Assembly: GCA_036346255.1 (NCBI GenBank)
Contig: CM070625.1
Span: 18,251,488-18,315,487 of the forward strand
Length of the DNA: 64,000 bases
From: Ampelocalamus luodianensis
Lineage: Eukaryota > Streptophyta > Magnoliopsida > Poales > Poaceae
Reading direction: 5' to 3'
Under the pieces are notes generated by a model. The model searched no databases. It worked only from the letters and a program-made list of their open reading frames with translations, and was not told where the DNA came from. Shown in pieces: positions 1 through 12,129 of this stretch (its first letter is position 1; each line of letters opens with the position of its first letter). The position numbers and the translations under genes are program-made.

Positions 1-233
1 TAAGCGCGGCGTCTCTTGCAGGCTCGAGCGATCGGTTGGGACCGAGGAGCGGTGGACCAGGCGAGCGGACCCGACCTGGGAGCCCGGGACCCCTTGCCCT
101 CGGCACAGGGCCGACCGGCCAAGACAAGAGGGCTACGAGGATCTGATGCCAATGTCACACGGCCGGTCACTATTCCATGACCCACCCCTCGTGCGTTGCT
201 GCTCTGCTGCTAGCTAATCATTGTAATCACTGG
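1..233. other. Flank left of the Tat-type gypsy insertion
   Basis: This GC-rich stretch precedes the target-site duplication ACTGG (229-233). It was contiguous with 26043 onward before the gypsy element inserted. A frame is open from about 4 to a stop at 178-180 without a start codon, and TCTCTTGCAG near 12-21 resembles a splice acceptor. The predicted peptide resembles nothing I recognise, so no gene is called. Confidence 0.4.
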
Positions 234-853
234 TGACGAGCATTAAGTAATCCATAGTTAATAACTTATTGTTTATAGTAGCTATTGAAACAAGATTTAG
301 TAAAATAGCTCCCACGAGTACCCCACTTCGGAGTATGCTCAAACCATCCTAGACATCAATCAACCTCTAAGATGTCCATGATCACACATGTGGGTCTGAC
401 CTCTCCGACCGGGTAATATGTCTACCGTAGCTGACTACGTGTGGTAAATCAAGAAAGCATGCGTCGTTATCTCCTTGACATAACCACACGTCCTCGCCCT
501 CTATCTCTGACAATAACTGCACTACAACCACTCCACACATGCGGATGGCTGGAACCGACGAGGTGTCTCTCCACAGCGCTAACTGCCACCCCTTTGATGC
601 TATTTAAGGAGAGCATCAGACGACGAAGAGGGTAGAGGACAAGACACCGCTCAATTGTAGCCTTAGTCACACATTGTTCATCCTGAGCATTGTGCACCCA
701 CTCTCATTCAATATAAAAACACATGAGTAGGGTTGTTATTCTCTCCAGAGAAGGCCTAAACCTGTTTAAAGTTTAAACATTGTCTCCCCTGCGTGATCAC
801 CTGTGTCGTGTCTCCCGCATTTACTTCGTAAGATCGACAATAATTCGTTGATG
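234..853 (+). repeat. 5' LTR of the Tat-type gypsy element
   Basis: About 620 bp, homologous along its length to 25410-26037. It starts TGACGAG directly after ACTGG. Its end is decayed to TG where the 3' copy keeps CA. A TATTTAAGG stretch near 601-609 is a candidate LTR TATA box; the 3' copy has TATTCAAGG there. Confidence 0.85.
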
Positions 854-873
854 GTTGGTGCCATCCGTGGAGA
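854..873 (+). other. Primer-binding-site-like sequence of the Tat-type element
   Basis: GTTGGTGCCATCCGTGGAGA follows the 5' LTR directly. Position and the TTGGTGCC core fit the primer-binding site of Tat-type elements, which usually reads close to TTGGCGCC. The priming tRNA was not assigned. Confidence 0.5.
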
Positions 874-2288
874 AGGATATGACTAGATTCTATTTCTCAT
901 TAGCCCTCATGCATCCATGGCAAATGAGTGGAACGAGGAGAACTGATTCGATCTCGCAGGATTACGCGGGAATCAACATGGATGCCTACTACAACGTACT
1001 TGAGCAAGATATCCTCTGATGTGAGGGGAATACACGTTCCAGGGTTTCACCGTCGAATCCCCAGAACTGTCCTCCCGGTGATGCGTAGGAGAACTTGCTG
1101 CCACCAGCGCCTTTACGCCTAGAGGGAGAATCAGAATCCCCCGAGGGCAAGGGTCCAAGCGACCAAAAAACAACTTCCAATCAAAACATGTACTGAGGGC
1201 GCCACCCTCGAGGGCCGAAGTCCGTCTGGTGATACTCGAATCCAAGCGGCAAGCTCTAGTGCAGTAGATTCTAGGGCTCAGTCATCATCTGGTATCCGTT
1301 ACTTTGCGGTTACTTGTACCCGTAAGACGATCGGGGGTTCTAACGCTCCAGATCCAGTCGACTGTCGAGAGGATACGAATTCATCCACCCATGGAACTTC
1401 CAGAGGCGGTTATAACCAGGAATTCCCCTTCTTGGAAGGAACTCTCTTTTGACTATTCCTCAAGCTAGGAGGGTTCGACTGCTAACAGCAACCCAGATGT
1501 CTTCGCTACCATCGATGATTATGATCGCAGTCTTGTCCACCGTACACCGAGGACTCCAAGAGATTCATCCTCTTCGAGGAATGGTCAGAATGGCACATCA
1601 ACCTCCCCTGGCGATGGAGGTCTCAACTCTGATGAGTGTCATGGATGTACTTCAGGTAATCACACGCTGCCCCAGGAGTGTTCACCGCTCGCGGAGATAG
1701 ATGATCCAAAAATTGTAAGAAGAAGAAGGATTACCGCCCACAACACACTTCCTGGTCAGGCCCGCTACCAGTTAGTAACTGTTCAAGACTTACAATTTGC
1801 TAATGATCTCTTGAACATCCACCTGTAGACGTTGCAAGGGCTCTAGGTTTCGAAGGTTTCACACAAGAGATTGCACAACGACTCCGATCAACCATTTGTA
1901 GGTTTGAGCGCTATCAACAACAACGTTTTGGAAGTTAGACCAGGGCAACACCCTCTGAGTCCAGTCAGTCTTGCAGATTTGGACAGAGGAGAAGGGATCG
2001 GGGAATAGCCCCGACCACAACCATTCATCGATCCACCTACTCATAGGGAGGAAAGGTAGGAAAGGGAGCAGCGTACACTGCCTCCGGCTAGCAATCATCA
2101 ACCTCCTCAGAGGAGAGGCAACCATGTCTCTCCACATGAGACTTCTGTCACTAGTTGGATCGTGAGTAAAACTACCCCAGAAGGATGAATGTCAAGGACA
2201 GATTGGGACCAACGCTGGTTGGCTATCGCCATAACCGATCGCCTACCGATTACAACCCTTCTTTCACACAAAGGAGACATTATGAGTT

Positions 2289-4217
2289 TATTACTGGGTG
2301 TCAAGCCTTTTCGGCTGACCTCCGAGCTGTCCGTTGGTTGAACAAGTTCTGACCGCTAACATGGAGAAGTTTGATGGGAGTCAAAACCCACTTGAATTCC
2401 TCCAGATCTACACAACAACTATCCGACCAGCAGGAGGAGAAGCACATGTGATGGCCAATTACCTCCTGACTATGCTCGAAGGATCTGCTTATTCAAGGTT
2501 GTTGAATCAACCAATTGCCCAAGTTGATTTACTCCTAGCATCAACTTTGTGATCTGATGCTGGCCAACTTCCAGGGCATACAAGTTTAAGTAGTAGCTTA
2601 AGGCTGTCGAACGCGAGGTAAATTCTATTGACCCTCCTCTTGTCTATAAGATGCCTAAGTAGTTAGAAGTCCAAAACTTTTTTGGAAAGAAGGATTGTCC
2701 AATCCCCTCTACTCGATCCGATCGATTTCCTATTGTGGTCAAACCCACCATCAACAACTACCGTGTCAACCACGTCTTAATTGATGGTGGAGGTTCTTTA
2801 AACATCTTATTTACTGGTGCCTTGGATGAGATGCAAGTCCCCAGGACTAAGATAAAACATGTGCAGTACTCCTTTCATGGAATTGTCCCAGGATGTTCGG
2901 CTAAGCCTATTGGCCAAGTCTCCCTTCCGGTCACATTTGGTACTCTGAGCAACTTCAAGATAGAGAAAATTTCATTTTATGTGGTTGACTTTGACACTGC
3001 GTATAACGTAATTCTTGGTTAGCTAACTTTGGCAAAGTTTGTAATGGCTGCTTAATATGGATATCAATGCCTAAAGATGTCAAGTCCCAAAGGTGTCATT
3101 ACAGCCTGTTGTGATAAGATGACTAACACATGCAACAGAAAATCCTTCGAGTTATTGGACTTGATTCTAGTTCAGGAAACCAATAATGTGCAGCACTCGA
3201 AAACAAAGGTTGGCCAAAGCTGAACGATCAAGTCAAAGAGGTGCCCCTCGATCCAGTTGAGCCCTCCAAGACCTTTCGCATAGGGGCCGGACTTGGCCCC
3301 AAATAGGAAGACGAGCTCATTGCTTTCCTCCGGGCAAATGCAGATGTATTCGTGTGGCAAGCATCCAACTTGCCCGGGGTCTTGGGGGAGGTGATCGAGC
3401 ACAAGCTAGCACTTCGGCTTGATAAGAAGCAAGTCAAGCAAAAGCTACAATGCTTTGCTCCCAACCGACAAGAAGCTATCCAGTTGGAACTCGACAAGAT
3501 ACTTAAAACATGGTTCATAAGAGAAGTTGACCACCCTGAGTGGTTGACCAATCCTGTAATAGTTAGGAAGTTTAATAGTAAATGGAGAATGTGTGTAGAC
3601 TTTACTAATTTAAATAAAGCATGTTAGATGGATGATTTTCCCCTTCCATGAATAGATCAATTAGTTTATTCTACTATTGGTTGTGAAATACTTAGTTTCC
3701 TAGATTCATATTTGGGTTACCACCAGATCAGTTTGTGCCTAGAAGATGAAGAGAAAACTGACTTTATTACCTTGTTTGGAATTTTTTGTTATATCAAAAT
3801 GCCATTTGGGCTAAAAAAAATACTGGTGTGTCTTTTCAATATCTTATGCAAAACACCTTTTATCTCCAACTAGACAGGAATTTAGAAGCCTATGTTGATT
3901 ACTTGGTCGTAAAAAGTGTAAGGTGTCGAGACCACATTTCATACTTGCAAGAAAATTTTGAAAATATCAAAAAACACAACTTAAAGCTCAAGGCTAAGAA
4001 ATGTGTGTTCAGGGTCTCATCGAGGAAGTTACATGGATTCCTTGTCTCTACTCGAGGCATTGAAACTAACCCCGAAAAGATACAACCATCGATCAGATGC
4101 GCCCTCGAACCAACACAAAGGAAGACCCAAAACTTACATGTTGTATGGCAGTGCTAAGCCGCCTCATAGCAAGTTTAGGTGAAAAAGGACTCCCCTTCAA
4201 TCTTCTTAGGAAGCACG
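2289..4217 (+). pseudogene. Decayed gag, protease and 5' reverse transcriptase of the Tat-type element
   Basis: The order is gag capsid-like (2334-2552), retropepsin (2735-3022) and reverse transcriptase (from about 3230). Gag shows the typical start around MEKFDGSQNPLEFLQIY. The protease has LIDGGGSLNILF around 2780-2815, close to the family's DGGSS active site. RT keeps PVIVRKFNSKWRMCVDF, but its catalytic box near 3891-3902 reads YVDY instead of YVDD. Several stops and frame changes break the reading frame. The stretch 860-2280 is upstream gag/leader without a recognisable domain. The pol sequence stops at 4217, where the Reina-like element begins, and resumes at 21262. Confidence 0.8.
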
Positions 4218-4487
4218 TGTCATGTGGGCCAACACTATTCCCGATGCCGCAACTCACAACCGAAGGAGTCAGCTACAGTAGGGATGCTGTCGGCTTAGGA
4301 GATAAGCCTTTCCTTTTAATTAATTTCCTTTATGGCTTTCCAAAAGATTGTTTCCTTTCGTTAGGTTCCTTATTGCTTTCCAAGATTGTTTGGATTACTT
4401 GCCAAGTTAGTTTTCCTTGTTTATGACTCATATCTTCCTATAAGAGGAGAGGGGTATTATTGAGTTTGGAATAAGAAATCAGAAAAC

Positions 4488-4533
<46 letters not shown>

Positions 4534-4670
4534 AGCCTCTTCTGCCCTTGCCGCGCGACAACAGATCACGGCTCCCTCGTCATGCCGCAAGTGGCTGAGG
4601 CCATGTCCCGAGATGTCGCATGACTATTCCCTGCGTTCTAATCCTCCATCCAATTTCCCTACCCGTGACA
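4218..4670 (+). repeat. 5' LTR of the Reina-like element
   Basis: 453 bp, TGTCATG to GTGACA. Its last part (about 4577-4670) matches 21162-21256 at roughly 80 percent. A CT dinucleotide tract lies at about 4492-4529. ACTTGGTATTAGAG follows at 4671, a slightly changed initiator-methionine primer-binding site (TGGTATCAGAG). Confidence 0.8.
4492..4529 (+). repeat. CT dinucleotide microsatellite in the LTR
   Basis: About 19 uninterrupted CT units near the expected transcription start of the LTR. Confidence 0.95.
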
Positions 4671-4958
4671 ACTTGGTATTAGAGACACCCATTGTTATAT
4701 CTACTATATCCGAAGGGGAGGCATCCAACGGCGTGGGCAAACAAATCGAAGCCCTCACGAAGCAGATGGCGGTTGATCGGCAGCACCTCTCCGTGAAGAT
4801 CGACATCCTCACTGACACGGTGCACGACTTCAACAATCAACAGTGTTCCCATCATGTCGCCATCACATGCCTCGAGCTCGGTAAGCCGCCTAGCACCTTG
4901 GAATCCCCAGGGAAACCCTCGGTTGGCCTTCTGCTCAAACCGACGGGACCACCACCGG

Positions 4959-6601
4959 TAGGGCTAGAAAAAAAAAGATCGAGGCTCGTGAGCCGAGCCC
5001 TATGCCTAGCTCGCCAAAAAAAATGAGCCGCTCGGTGGCTCGTTTGGCTCGTGCATGTGCGACCCACGAAGACGAAGCCTAGTCCAGTGGAGCGGCCTTG
5101 CCCTAGCCAGAGGACTCACGTAATCCCCTTCCCCCCTCCCGAGTCCTGAATGATCCCCAATCCTCTCGATCTGCCACCGTTGCCCTCTCCATCCGCCCAA
5201 ATGCTAGCGGCTGCTTTGTCTTCCTGCGGTGTGCCCGTGCGAGAGTATCGCGCTAATGTCGTTGCTCGCCTCCCTCCTCTCCCTTGCGACCGACGTAACA
5301 GGCCGTAGGGCTGTGCTCGCCACCACGCTTGTCTACCTCCTCGCTCGCCGCCGCCGGTCTGAGGCAGAACCCGCAGTGCCTACAAAGACCATCTTGCTTT
5401 CACGGGTTAACCCCATGCTCTATGATGGCAACCAGCATGACTGGGGTTCCACCGCCACCGTCTCCATCGCCTCCTCACCATCCTCCGCCCGACCGACGGT
5501 GTGGGACCAACTCAAGGTGAGCTCGTTCTGGTGAGCCCCTCATCGTTCTTGCTTCTTGGCGTTGCTTACAATGGAGTTGCTGCCATGACCACTTCGTTTG
5601 GAAACTTATACAATCTGTTTGTTTCCTTGTGTCTGCCTATGAGAACATAGTGAACGAAGAGATGATCGAGACATTGTTCATCTCCAACTCGATGAGGAGG
5701 ATATCCAAGAATGGATTCAAGGAGGCAAGCATGGCTTGCTGCAATCAGGAGAACAAGGTGCTTGACCTAAATAAATCGCAGAACATCGCGATCATGGTGA
5801 GGGCACTGGATGCAACGAAGGAAGAAGTGTGCAAGGCTACTGGATGGTGAGATGAGAGTATTCCCATACACAGCTTAGTTTGTAAATTTGCATTCAGAGA
5901 GTGCTTTCTCTGATCATTCAGCTTCATGAACATTATTTACTTGTGTTGCCATTCTTGAAAGCGGGCCAAGCAGAGAGCCTTGGAGCTGAGCTGCTGGAGA
6001 CGCTACTAAAGATGGCTCCTAGCAGAGAAGAAGAGATCAAGTTGAAAGAATATAGGGAGGATACTAATATCTGGTTACATTTTTAGGTGATGCAGCCATG
6101 CAGGCTTGTTCCTGTCCTTGCTAGAAGTCATGGAGACAGTTTATTGAAATGTACATATTAGCAGTGTTTAGTGAGACAGCTTATTGCAATGTACATATTA
6201 GTAGTGTTTAGTATTTACTTAACCTTATATTTCTATTCTGTTGTGATTCTAATTCCAAATTCCATTTATAATTTCTGGATCCTTAGCATGCCTAATATAA
6301 AATTCAATTGAAGCAAATGTAGAACACAAAGTTGCTTCCAGTCTGTTATGAAGCTACTGGTCTGTCACTTCTTTTGGCTACCCAGACCCAGTGTGTCCGA
6401 GCCAATCCACTAAGTCGAACCCTCGCGAGCCACCTCGAGCCTGGCTTGTGAGCCCTCGCGAGCCACCTCGAGCTTGAATCCGAGCCAAGCTAAGCCTCCT
6501 TCCTGGCTTGCTTCTGAAACGAGCCGAGCCGAGCCACTGTTCATCCGAGCAAAAAATAAGCCTAGCTCGAGTCAGCTCGACTCGGCTCGTTTCCACCCCT
6601 A
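4959..6601 (+). mobile_element. Non-autonomous hAT (pack-hAT) carrying formin gene pieces
   Basis: The ends are TAGGGCTAGAAA (left) and TTTCCACCCCTA (right), an imperfect inverted repeat of the TAGGGGTGGAAA type common in grass hAT elements. The flanking 8 bp duplications are ACCACCGG (4951-4958) and ACCACTAG (6602-6609), matching at six of eight bases. Subterminal regions are dense in GAGCC/GCTCG repeats (4975-5030 and 6395-6600), as expected for hAT transposase binding. No transposase is encoded. The 1643 bp element sits inside gag of the Reina-like element. Confidence 0.8.
5227..6085 (+). pseudogene. Captured class I formin fragment (transmembrane part and FH2 pieces)
   Basis: Formins nucleate and elongate actin filaments through the FH2 domain. 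The piece at about 5641-5850 reads EEMIETLFISN, then QENKVLDLNKSQNIAIMVRA, a clear FH2 N-terminal signature. A piece at about 5985-6060 reads LGAELLETLLKMAPSREEE, the next part of FH2, in another frame after intron-like sequence. TVWDQLKVSSF (5497-5532) precedes them with a GGTGAG donor-like junction. Upstream, 5250-5400 encodes a hydrophobic stretch followed by RRRRS, which could be the membrane anchor of a class I formin. Introns appear retained, so capture was from DNA. FH2 is truncated and the frame is broken, so no functional formin is expected. Confidence 0.78.
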
Positions 6602-6609
6602 ACCACTAG

Positions 6610-6790
6610 CTAGCACCTGCTGCCTCGATGTTCTCCCCTCCACACGATGACTTGGTGGCTTCTGCAAGCCACCTAGCACCCTAGAATCCCCAGGGCAACC
6701 CTCGGTTGGCCTTCTATCCAAACTGATGGGACCACCACCGGCGCCGGCTGCGTTGACGTTCTCCTCTCCACCCGATGACTTGGTAGGGGC
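6610..6790 (+). repeat. Direct duplication in the Reina-like gag, split by the pack-hAT
   Basis: A segment of about 140 bp occurs twice: 4868-4958 continued at 6602-6660, and again at about 6667-6790. Shared strings include GAATCCCCAGGG and CTCGGTTGGCCTTCT, and then the CCGATGACTTGGT type end. The hAT interrupts the first copy. Confidence 0.65.
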
Positions 6791-9700
6791 CATGCTGGCA
6801 CGTGGTGAGGACGAAGGTCACACAACCGGGCACAACGGTGTTCCACGATTCCACAAACTCAACTTCCAGATGTATGACGGCAAAGATGACCCCCTGCCGT
6901 GGCTTAACCGCTGCGAGCAATTCTTCCGGGGCCAACGTACCATGGAGGAAGATAAAGTTCACTTTACTTCATTCCACATGGTTAGGGTAGCTTAGATCGG
7001 GTACCATCGTCTAGAGCGCAACCACGGTACCCCGTCATGGCACTGCTTCACCGAACCTGTCAACACCCGGTTTGGCCCTCCTTTGCACAACAATCCACTC
7101 GGCAAATTCGTCTCTCTATGAAATACTAGATCCGTCTCCGAGTTCCAAGAGCAATTCTTGGCGCTGCTCTGCCGCACTGACCCCCTCTTTGAACAACAGT
7201 AGATGCAACTATTCACAGTCGGTTTGGGCGAGCTGTTGAAGACCAACGTCAAACTTCAGGCTCCACAATCGTTGGAGACAACCATGAGTCTGGCTCGCAC
7301 TTATGAGTCATGCGTAGTTCTCCCAGCTGACATCGTTGACACCAACCCGACGATCTTGGCACACAGGGCAGGCAAACTCTAGTACCACCTCTAGTGGAGC
7401 CCTGGGCATCATCGACCCATGCTAATGGACAAGGTCCCGCTTCCTCGTCGTACACTATCGCTCGCTGAGATGGAACATTGACAAGCGACCAACCAATGTT
7501 ATTATTGTGAAAAAAGTTTGTTATGGGTCACCGATGCAAGAGGCTCTTTGTACTGGAAATTGATCACATACTGGATTATGAAGATGACATCGACGCTCCC
7601 GTTGGTGCTAACCTGGAAATCTCTTTGGCCGTTGTGAAGGGCATTCAGCCACGATCAGGACAAACCATGCGCATCATGGTTCTTGTCAATAATCGACCCC
7701 TCATATCACTCCTCGACTCTAGGTTCACGCACAACTTCATCGCTGAGAGCGTGGTGCACCAGGCCATTCTCTCAAGCCACAGATAGACCTTTGGGTGACA
7801 GTGGATAACGGCGATCGCGTGGTGAGTCCCGGCGTTTGCCGATACCTAACTATTCACGTCGACAAGGAGCTGTTCTCGCTGGACTGCTATGCCATTCCAC
7901 TAAAGGGCTTTGACGATATTCATGAATTACAATGGTTATGCACACTTGAACCGATCATATGGGACTTGGCACGACATCCCTAGGGCCTCCTGGTTGGCCC
8001 ATGCCCTCGCATGTACAGGCCGAGACTTGATGCAACAGATGCTCGATGAATTCGATGACTTGTTTGCTGACCAACACGGTCTTCCCCTGGTCCATGACCG
8101 CAGCCATCGTATCTTCCTCAAGTTCGGCACTGAATCCGTCGTCGTATGCCCATACCATTATGCGTAGCTTCAGAAGGATGAGCTCGAGAAGCAATGTGAT
8201 GAGATGCTCCAACAGGGCGCATACTTCGCAGCTCCTCGGTATTTTCATCTCCTGTTATCCTCGTTAAAAAGCTGGATAGTACATGGCGTTTCTGTGTCGA
8301 TTATCGGGCACTCAATGACAAGACTATCAAAGACAAATTTCCAATTCTAGTCGTCGATGAACTCCTTGATGAACTCAGGGGTGCACGGTTCTTCACCAAA
8401 CTGGACTTGCACACTGGTTATCATCAAGTTTGGATGCACTCAGCAGATATCGAGAAGACAACATTTTGCACTCATCAATAACTTTTGAGTTTCTGGTTAT
8501 GCCTTTTGGGATAACCAACGCGCCGGACACCTTTCAAGCCTTGATGAATGATGTACACCTTTCAAGTCGGTCCTGGTATTCTTCGATGACATCCTCATAT
8601 ATAGTTTGTCTTGGCTAGCACATCTTCAGCAAGTACGTATGGTGCTCTACACCCTACGGCAACACCGACTCCTCCTCAAGCGTACCAAATGCTTTTTCGG
8701 CGACACCTCAGTGGCATACTTGGGCCATCTCATCTCTCTGGAGGGCGTCACCGCGAACCAATAAAAGGTCAACATTGTGATGGACTGGCTGCAACCTTCC
8801 TTGGTTCGGGCTATTCAAGCTTTCCTTGTTCTCGTCGGCTACTACTGCAAGTTCATCCGAGGATTTGGTATTCAGTCTCACGGACACCCTGACGTTAGCC
8901 CCGACTCTCCAATTGCTGGATTTCACTCAAGAATTTGTGGTCAAGTGTGATGCATTAGGCCATGGGTTTGGGGCGGTTCTTCATCAAGGAACGAGCACCA
9001 TTGCCTTCCTCAGCTAGCCCATCTCACTTCACCACACCAAACTTCCAACGTATGAACGTGAGTTAATTGGATTGGCCCCTGCAGTCCTGCACTGGTGGCC
9101 ATATTTGTGGGGGCGCAAGTTTCTGGTACGCACTGATCATTACAATTTGAAGTTTTTGCTTGACCAGCGCATATCCACGATATCGCAACACCATTGAGTC
9201 AACAAACTTTTAGGCTATGATTTTAGTGTGGAACACAAGCCTGGCAGCACCAACATCGTCGTAGATGCTCTCTCCCGCCGTGACATCAATATGCAGCCCA
9301 CGATGCTCGCCATCTCAGCTCCACAATTTTCCATCTTTGACAACCTCTGTCAAGAGGTGGCAAACAACACTGCATTATCAACATTATGTGACAAGATCAC
9401 AGCAACGCAACAGTGAGGCAATTGGACCATTGTCGATGATCTCTTACTCTTCGTTGGCCAAGTGTCCTTCCACTGAAGATTCTTCATCGACTGTGAACAT
9501 ATTTTCATGTACTGAATGCACACTCTGTGGTCCAGAACTACGTTCGTGCATGCGTCACGTGCCAAATGAAACAAGGGCAAAAATTTGCATGGTTTGGGTC
9601 GATACAGCTATGGATTTTGTGGAAGGGCTTCCACGTGTTAATGGTAAAATGGTCATCCTCACAGTCGTCGATTGCTTCTCGAAGATGGCGCATTTTCTTC

Positions 9701-12129
9701 CGTTGGCTCACCCCTACACGACTCCATCAGTGGTACAGGTATTTTTCGATGAGATCATTCACTTACATGGAATACCTAGCTCTATTGTTAGCGATTGCGA
9801 CCCGATATTCACTAGTGCTTTTTGGACAGAATTATTCTGTCTGCCGGGTACTCAGTTGAATCTTAGTTCAGCCTTTTACCCTAAATCTGACGAACAATCG
9901 TAGGCGGTCAACAAAATTATACAATCGGAGGTGGTCAACAAAATTATCGCCATGTATCTCCACTGTCTCATGAGGGATCGACCACGATAATGGTTGCGCT
10001 GGTTACCATGGGCAGAATTCTGCTACAATACTCTCCGTTCAAGGTGGTATATGGCTGTGACCCACCTTCTTTGTGCAGTTACAAATAGGGTGATGGCCAA
10101 CTTCCAGTAGTCGCTCAACTCCTTCAAGATCGCAATGAGTTTCTGGCTGAAATTCAGGAGCATATTATTTAGGCACAACAACACTACAAGCGGCATCACG
10201 ACGTCAAACATCACGACGTCACATATCAGGAGGGTCAATGGGTATGGTTGCATATTCTTCATCGTCCAGCAACATCTCTTGGGGTCTAAGGTCGTGTCAA
10301 TCTAGCACCTCATTTCTACCGTTGCCTATCGCCTACAACTGCCTGACCGCACCAAGATTCATGATGTTTTCCATGTCAGTCTACTCAAGACCTTCATTGA
10401 CACTCCCAACTTTGCTCCACGGCCGAGTATGTCCAACACCTACCGTAGTATTGAAGTCACAGTTGGCACGAGGTGTTCATGAAGTTCTAGTTCAGTTCCG
10501 AGCATAGCCGCCATCTTCCTCTCTCACGGTCGCTGCCGCCATTTTCGTTCTCCTTCAAAGCCCGGTGAGCCTTGGACCGATTCCTTACGCCTAAACCATC
10601 TCTAACACCTCAGTGACCTAATGCGACACTCCTTGTAGCTCCTCCGTTGTTGTGGTAAGCTGCTGTCATGAAACTCCTCTACTTTGCCGCTTCTCGTCAT
10701 CGACAAGCCACCTCAGCCCTTCCCCGACCTCATTTCCTTCACCCTCGTGGTCGTGGTAAGCCACTGATCCTCATGCGCACATCAATTCACCAAGGACGAA
10801 CCTCTAGTATACTATCCCTCTTAGCCACCCATAGCATTGCCGCAGTTGCATGCCGGTGGCTCATCTCTGGTGACCCTAGGTCCTCACACTTAGTCTATTA
10901 GCATCACTTGGACTCACTAAGCCCAGTGCGGCACTCCTTTAGCGTGGGGAATGCTTCTTACACAAAGTACATCACAGAGCCGGGGCATTCTGCCACTCTT
11001 CGCCGCCGCAATGCCGCTTCCGGCCATCCCCGTTGCTGCCACCACCACCCATAGCTTCGCCTTGCTTCCCTCTTTCCATTCCGCCATTCAACATCGCCAC
11101 TCATCACACCATTCGCTGGCGGCGAGCTCGCCATGGCGCTCGGCCATGCATGCAGCTCTACTGTTTTCTGTCTCTCTTGTTGACCGGTGAGACCCACTAG
11201 CGATTAGAATTTAGTTAACACTAAATGATTGTGATGAAGAGTACTAAGTGGATGACAGGTGGGACTAGCTGAGAAAGTTAACAAAATTTAATTTTAAATG
11301 TTTTTAGTAAATGTGTCTATGACATGTGGGACCACGCACTATTCCCGGTTTTAAAACACGTTTTAAAACCAAGAAACTACCATGTGGGCCCCAGTCGCCA
11401 GATAATTAAAATCCAAATAGGCTTAATTATGTAGTTAATAAATAATGAGTCTATGACATGTAGGACCACCTCTGTTTAATCAATAAAAATCCAGATAATA
11501 AAACTATGAGTCACTGACATGTAGGCCCCACCTGTAAGCAAGGTTGTCACGGCGCTCTTGACGACGACGGCGCCTAAGGGGCGCCAGGACGCCTAGTCAT
11601 CGAGGTGGGCGCCTAGTCGTCCTCTAGGCAAGGTAAGGCGAGCTAAGATGGTTCAATTGACGAGTACTTGACTACTTGACTAAAACAACAAATTAGAGAG
11701 GGGTCAATGACAATTGCATACCTTGATGAGTCTGCCATTTTTTTTGCTCTTTTTGCAGGTAGCCAAGCACCCCCATCCAAGATGAAGTTGTAGAGAGAAA
11801 CAATAGAGAGCGCTCGAGCGGCTTCAGAACAATACAAGATCAAAGCCATTAAAGCCATATGTTCCTCTCATTGAGAAATATAGCAAACATTAGCATGTAA
11901 AGTTGTAAAATAGTTACCAAATACTGAGCAATTGAGCATTGACTATTGTAATTTTATTTTTGTAAACTTGAAATGATGAAATGAAATAAGCTTTTGAGTT
12001 GACATGATAAAATGAAATGAAATAAACATTGCCAAGATAGACCATCACATAGTAGATAGTACTACTACTTCATAGTGCATCACAAAGTTAAAGATAAAGA
12101 CTCAAAGACAATCAAAGTTACAAAACAAC

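Larger units (their letters stand above)
4680..10505 (+). pseudogene. Decayed gag-pol of the Reina-like element (interrupted 4959-6601)
   Basis: Gag starts near 4613-4950 and resumes after the pack-hAT at 6602. The capsid region (6726-7320) reads like FHKLNFQMYDGKDDPLPWLN. A zinc-knuckle remnant sits near 7500. The protease motif is LLDSRFTHNF (about 7710-7740), where intact relatives have LLDSGSTHNF, so the catalytic neighbourhood is altered. RT spans about 8000-8900, RNase H about 8900-9290 (ending with DALSRRD), and integrase about 9500-10020 (MVWVDTAMDFVEGLPR, then VSDCDPIFTSAFW). A chromodomain-like tail follows near 10330-10500. Many stops and frameshifts rule out function. A 27 bp direct duplication at 9904-9957 repeats VNKII in integrase. 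Confidence 0.82.
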
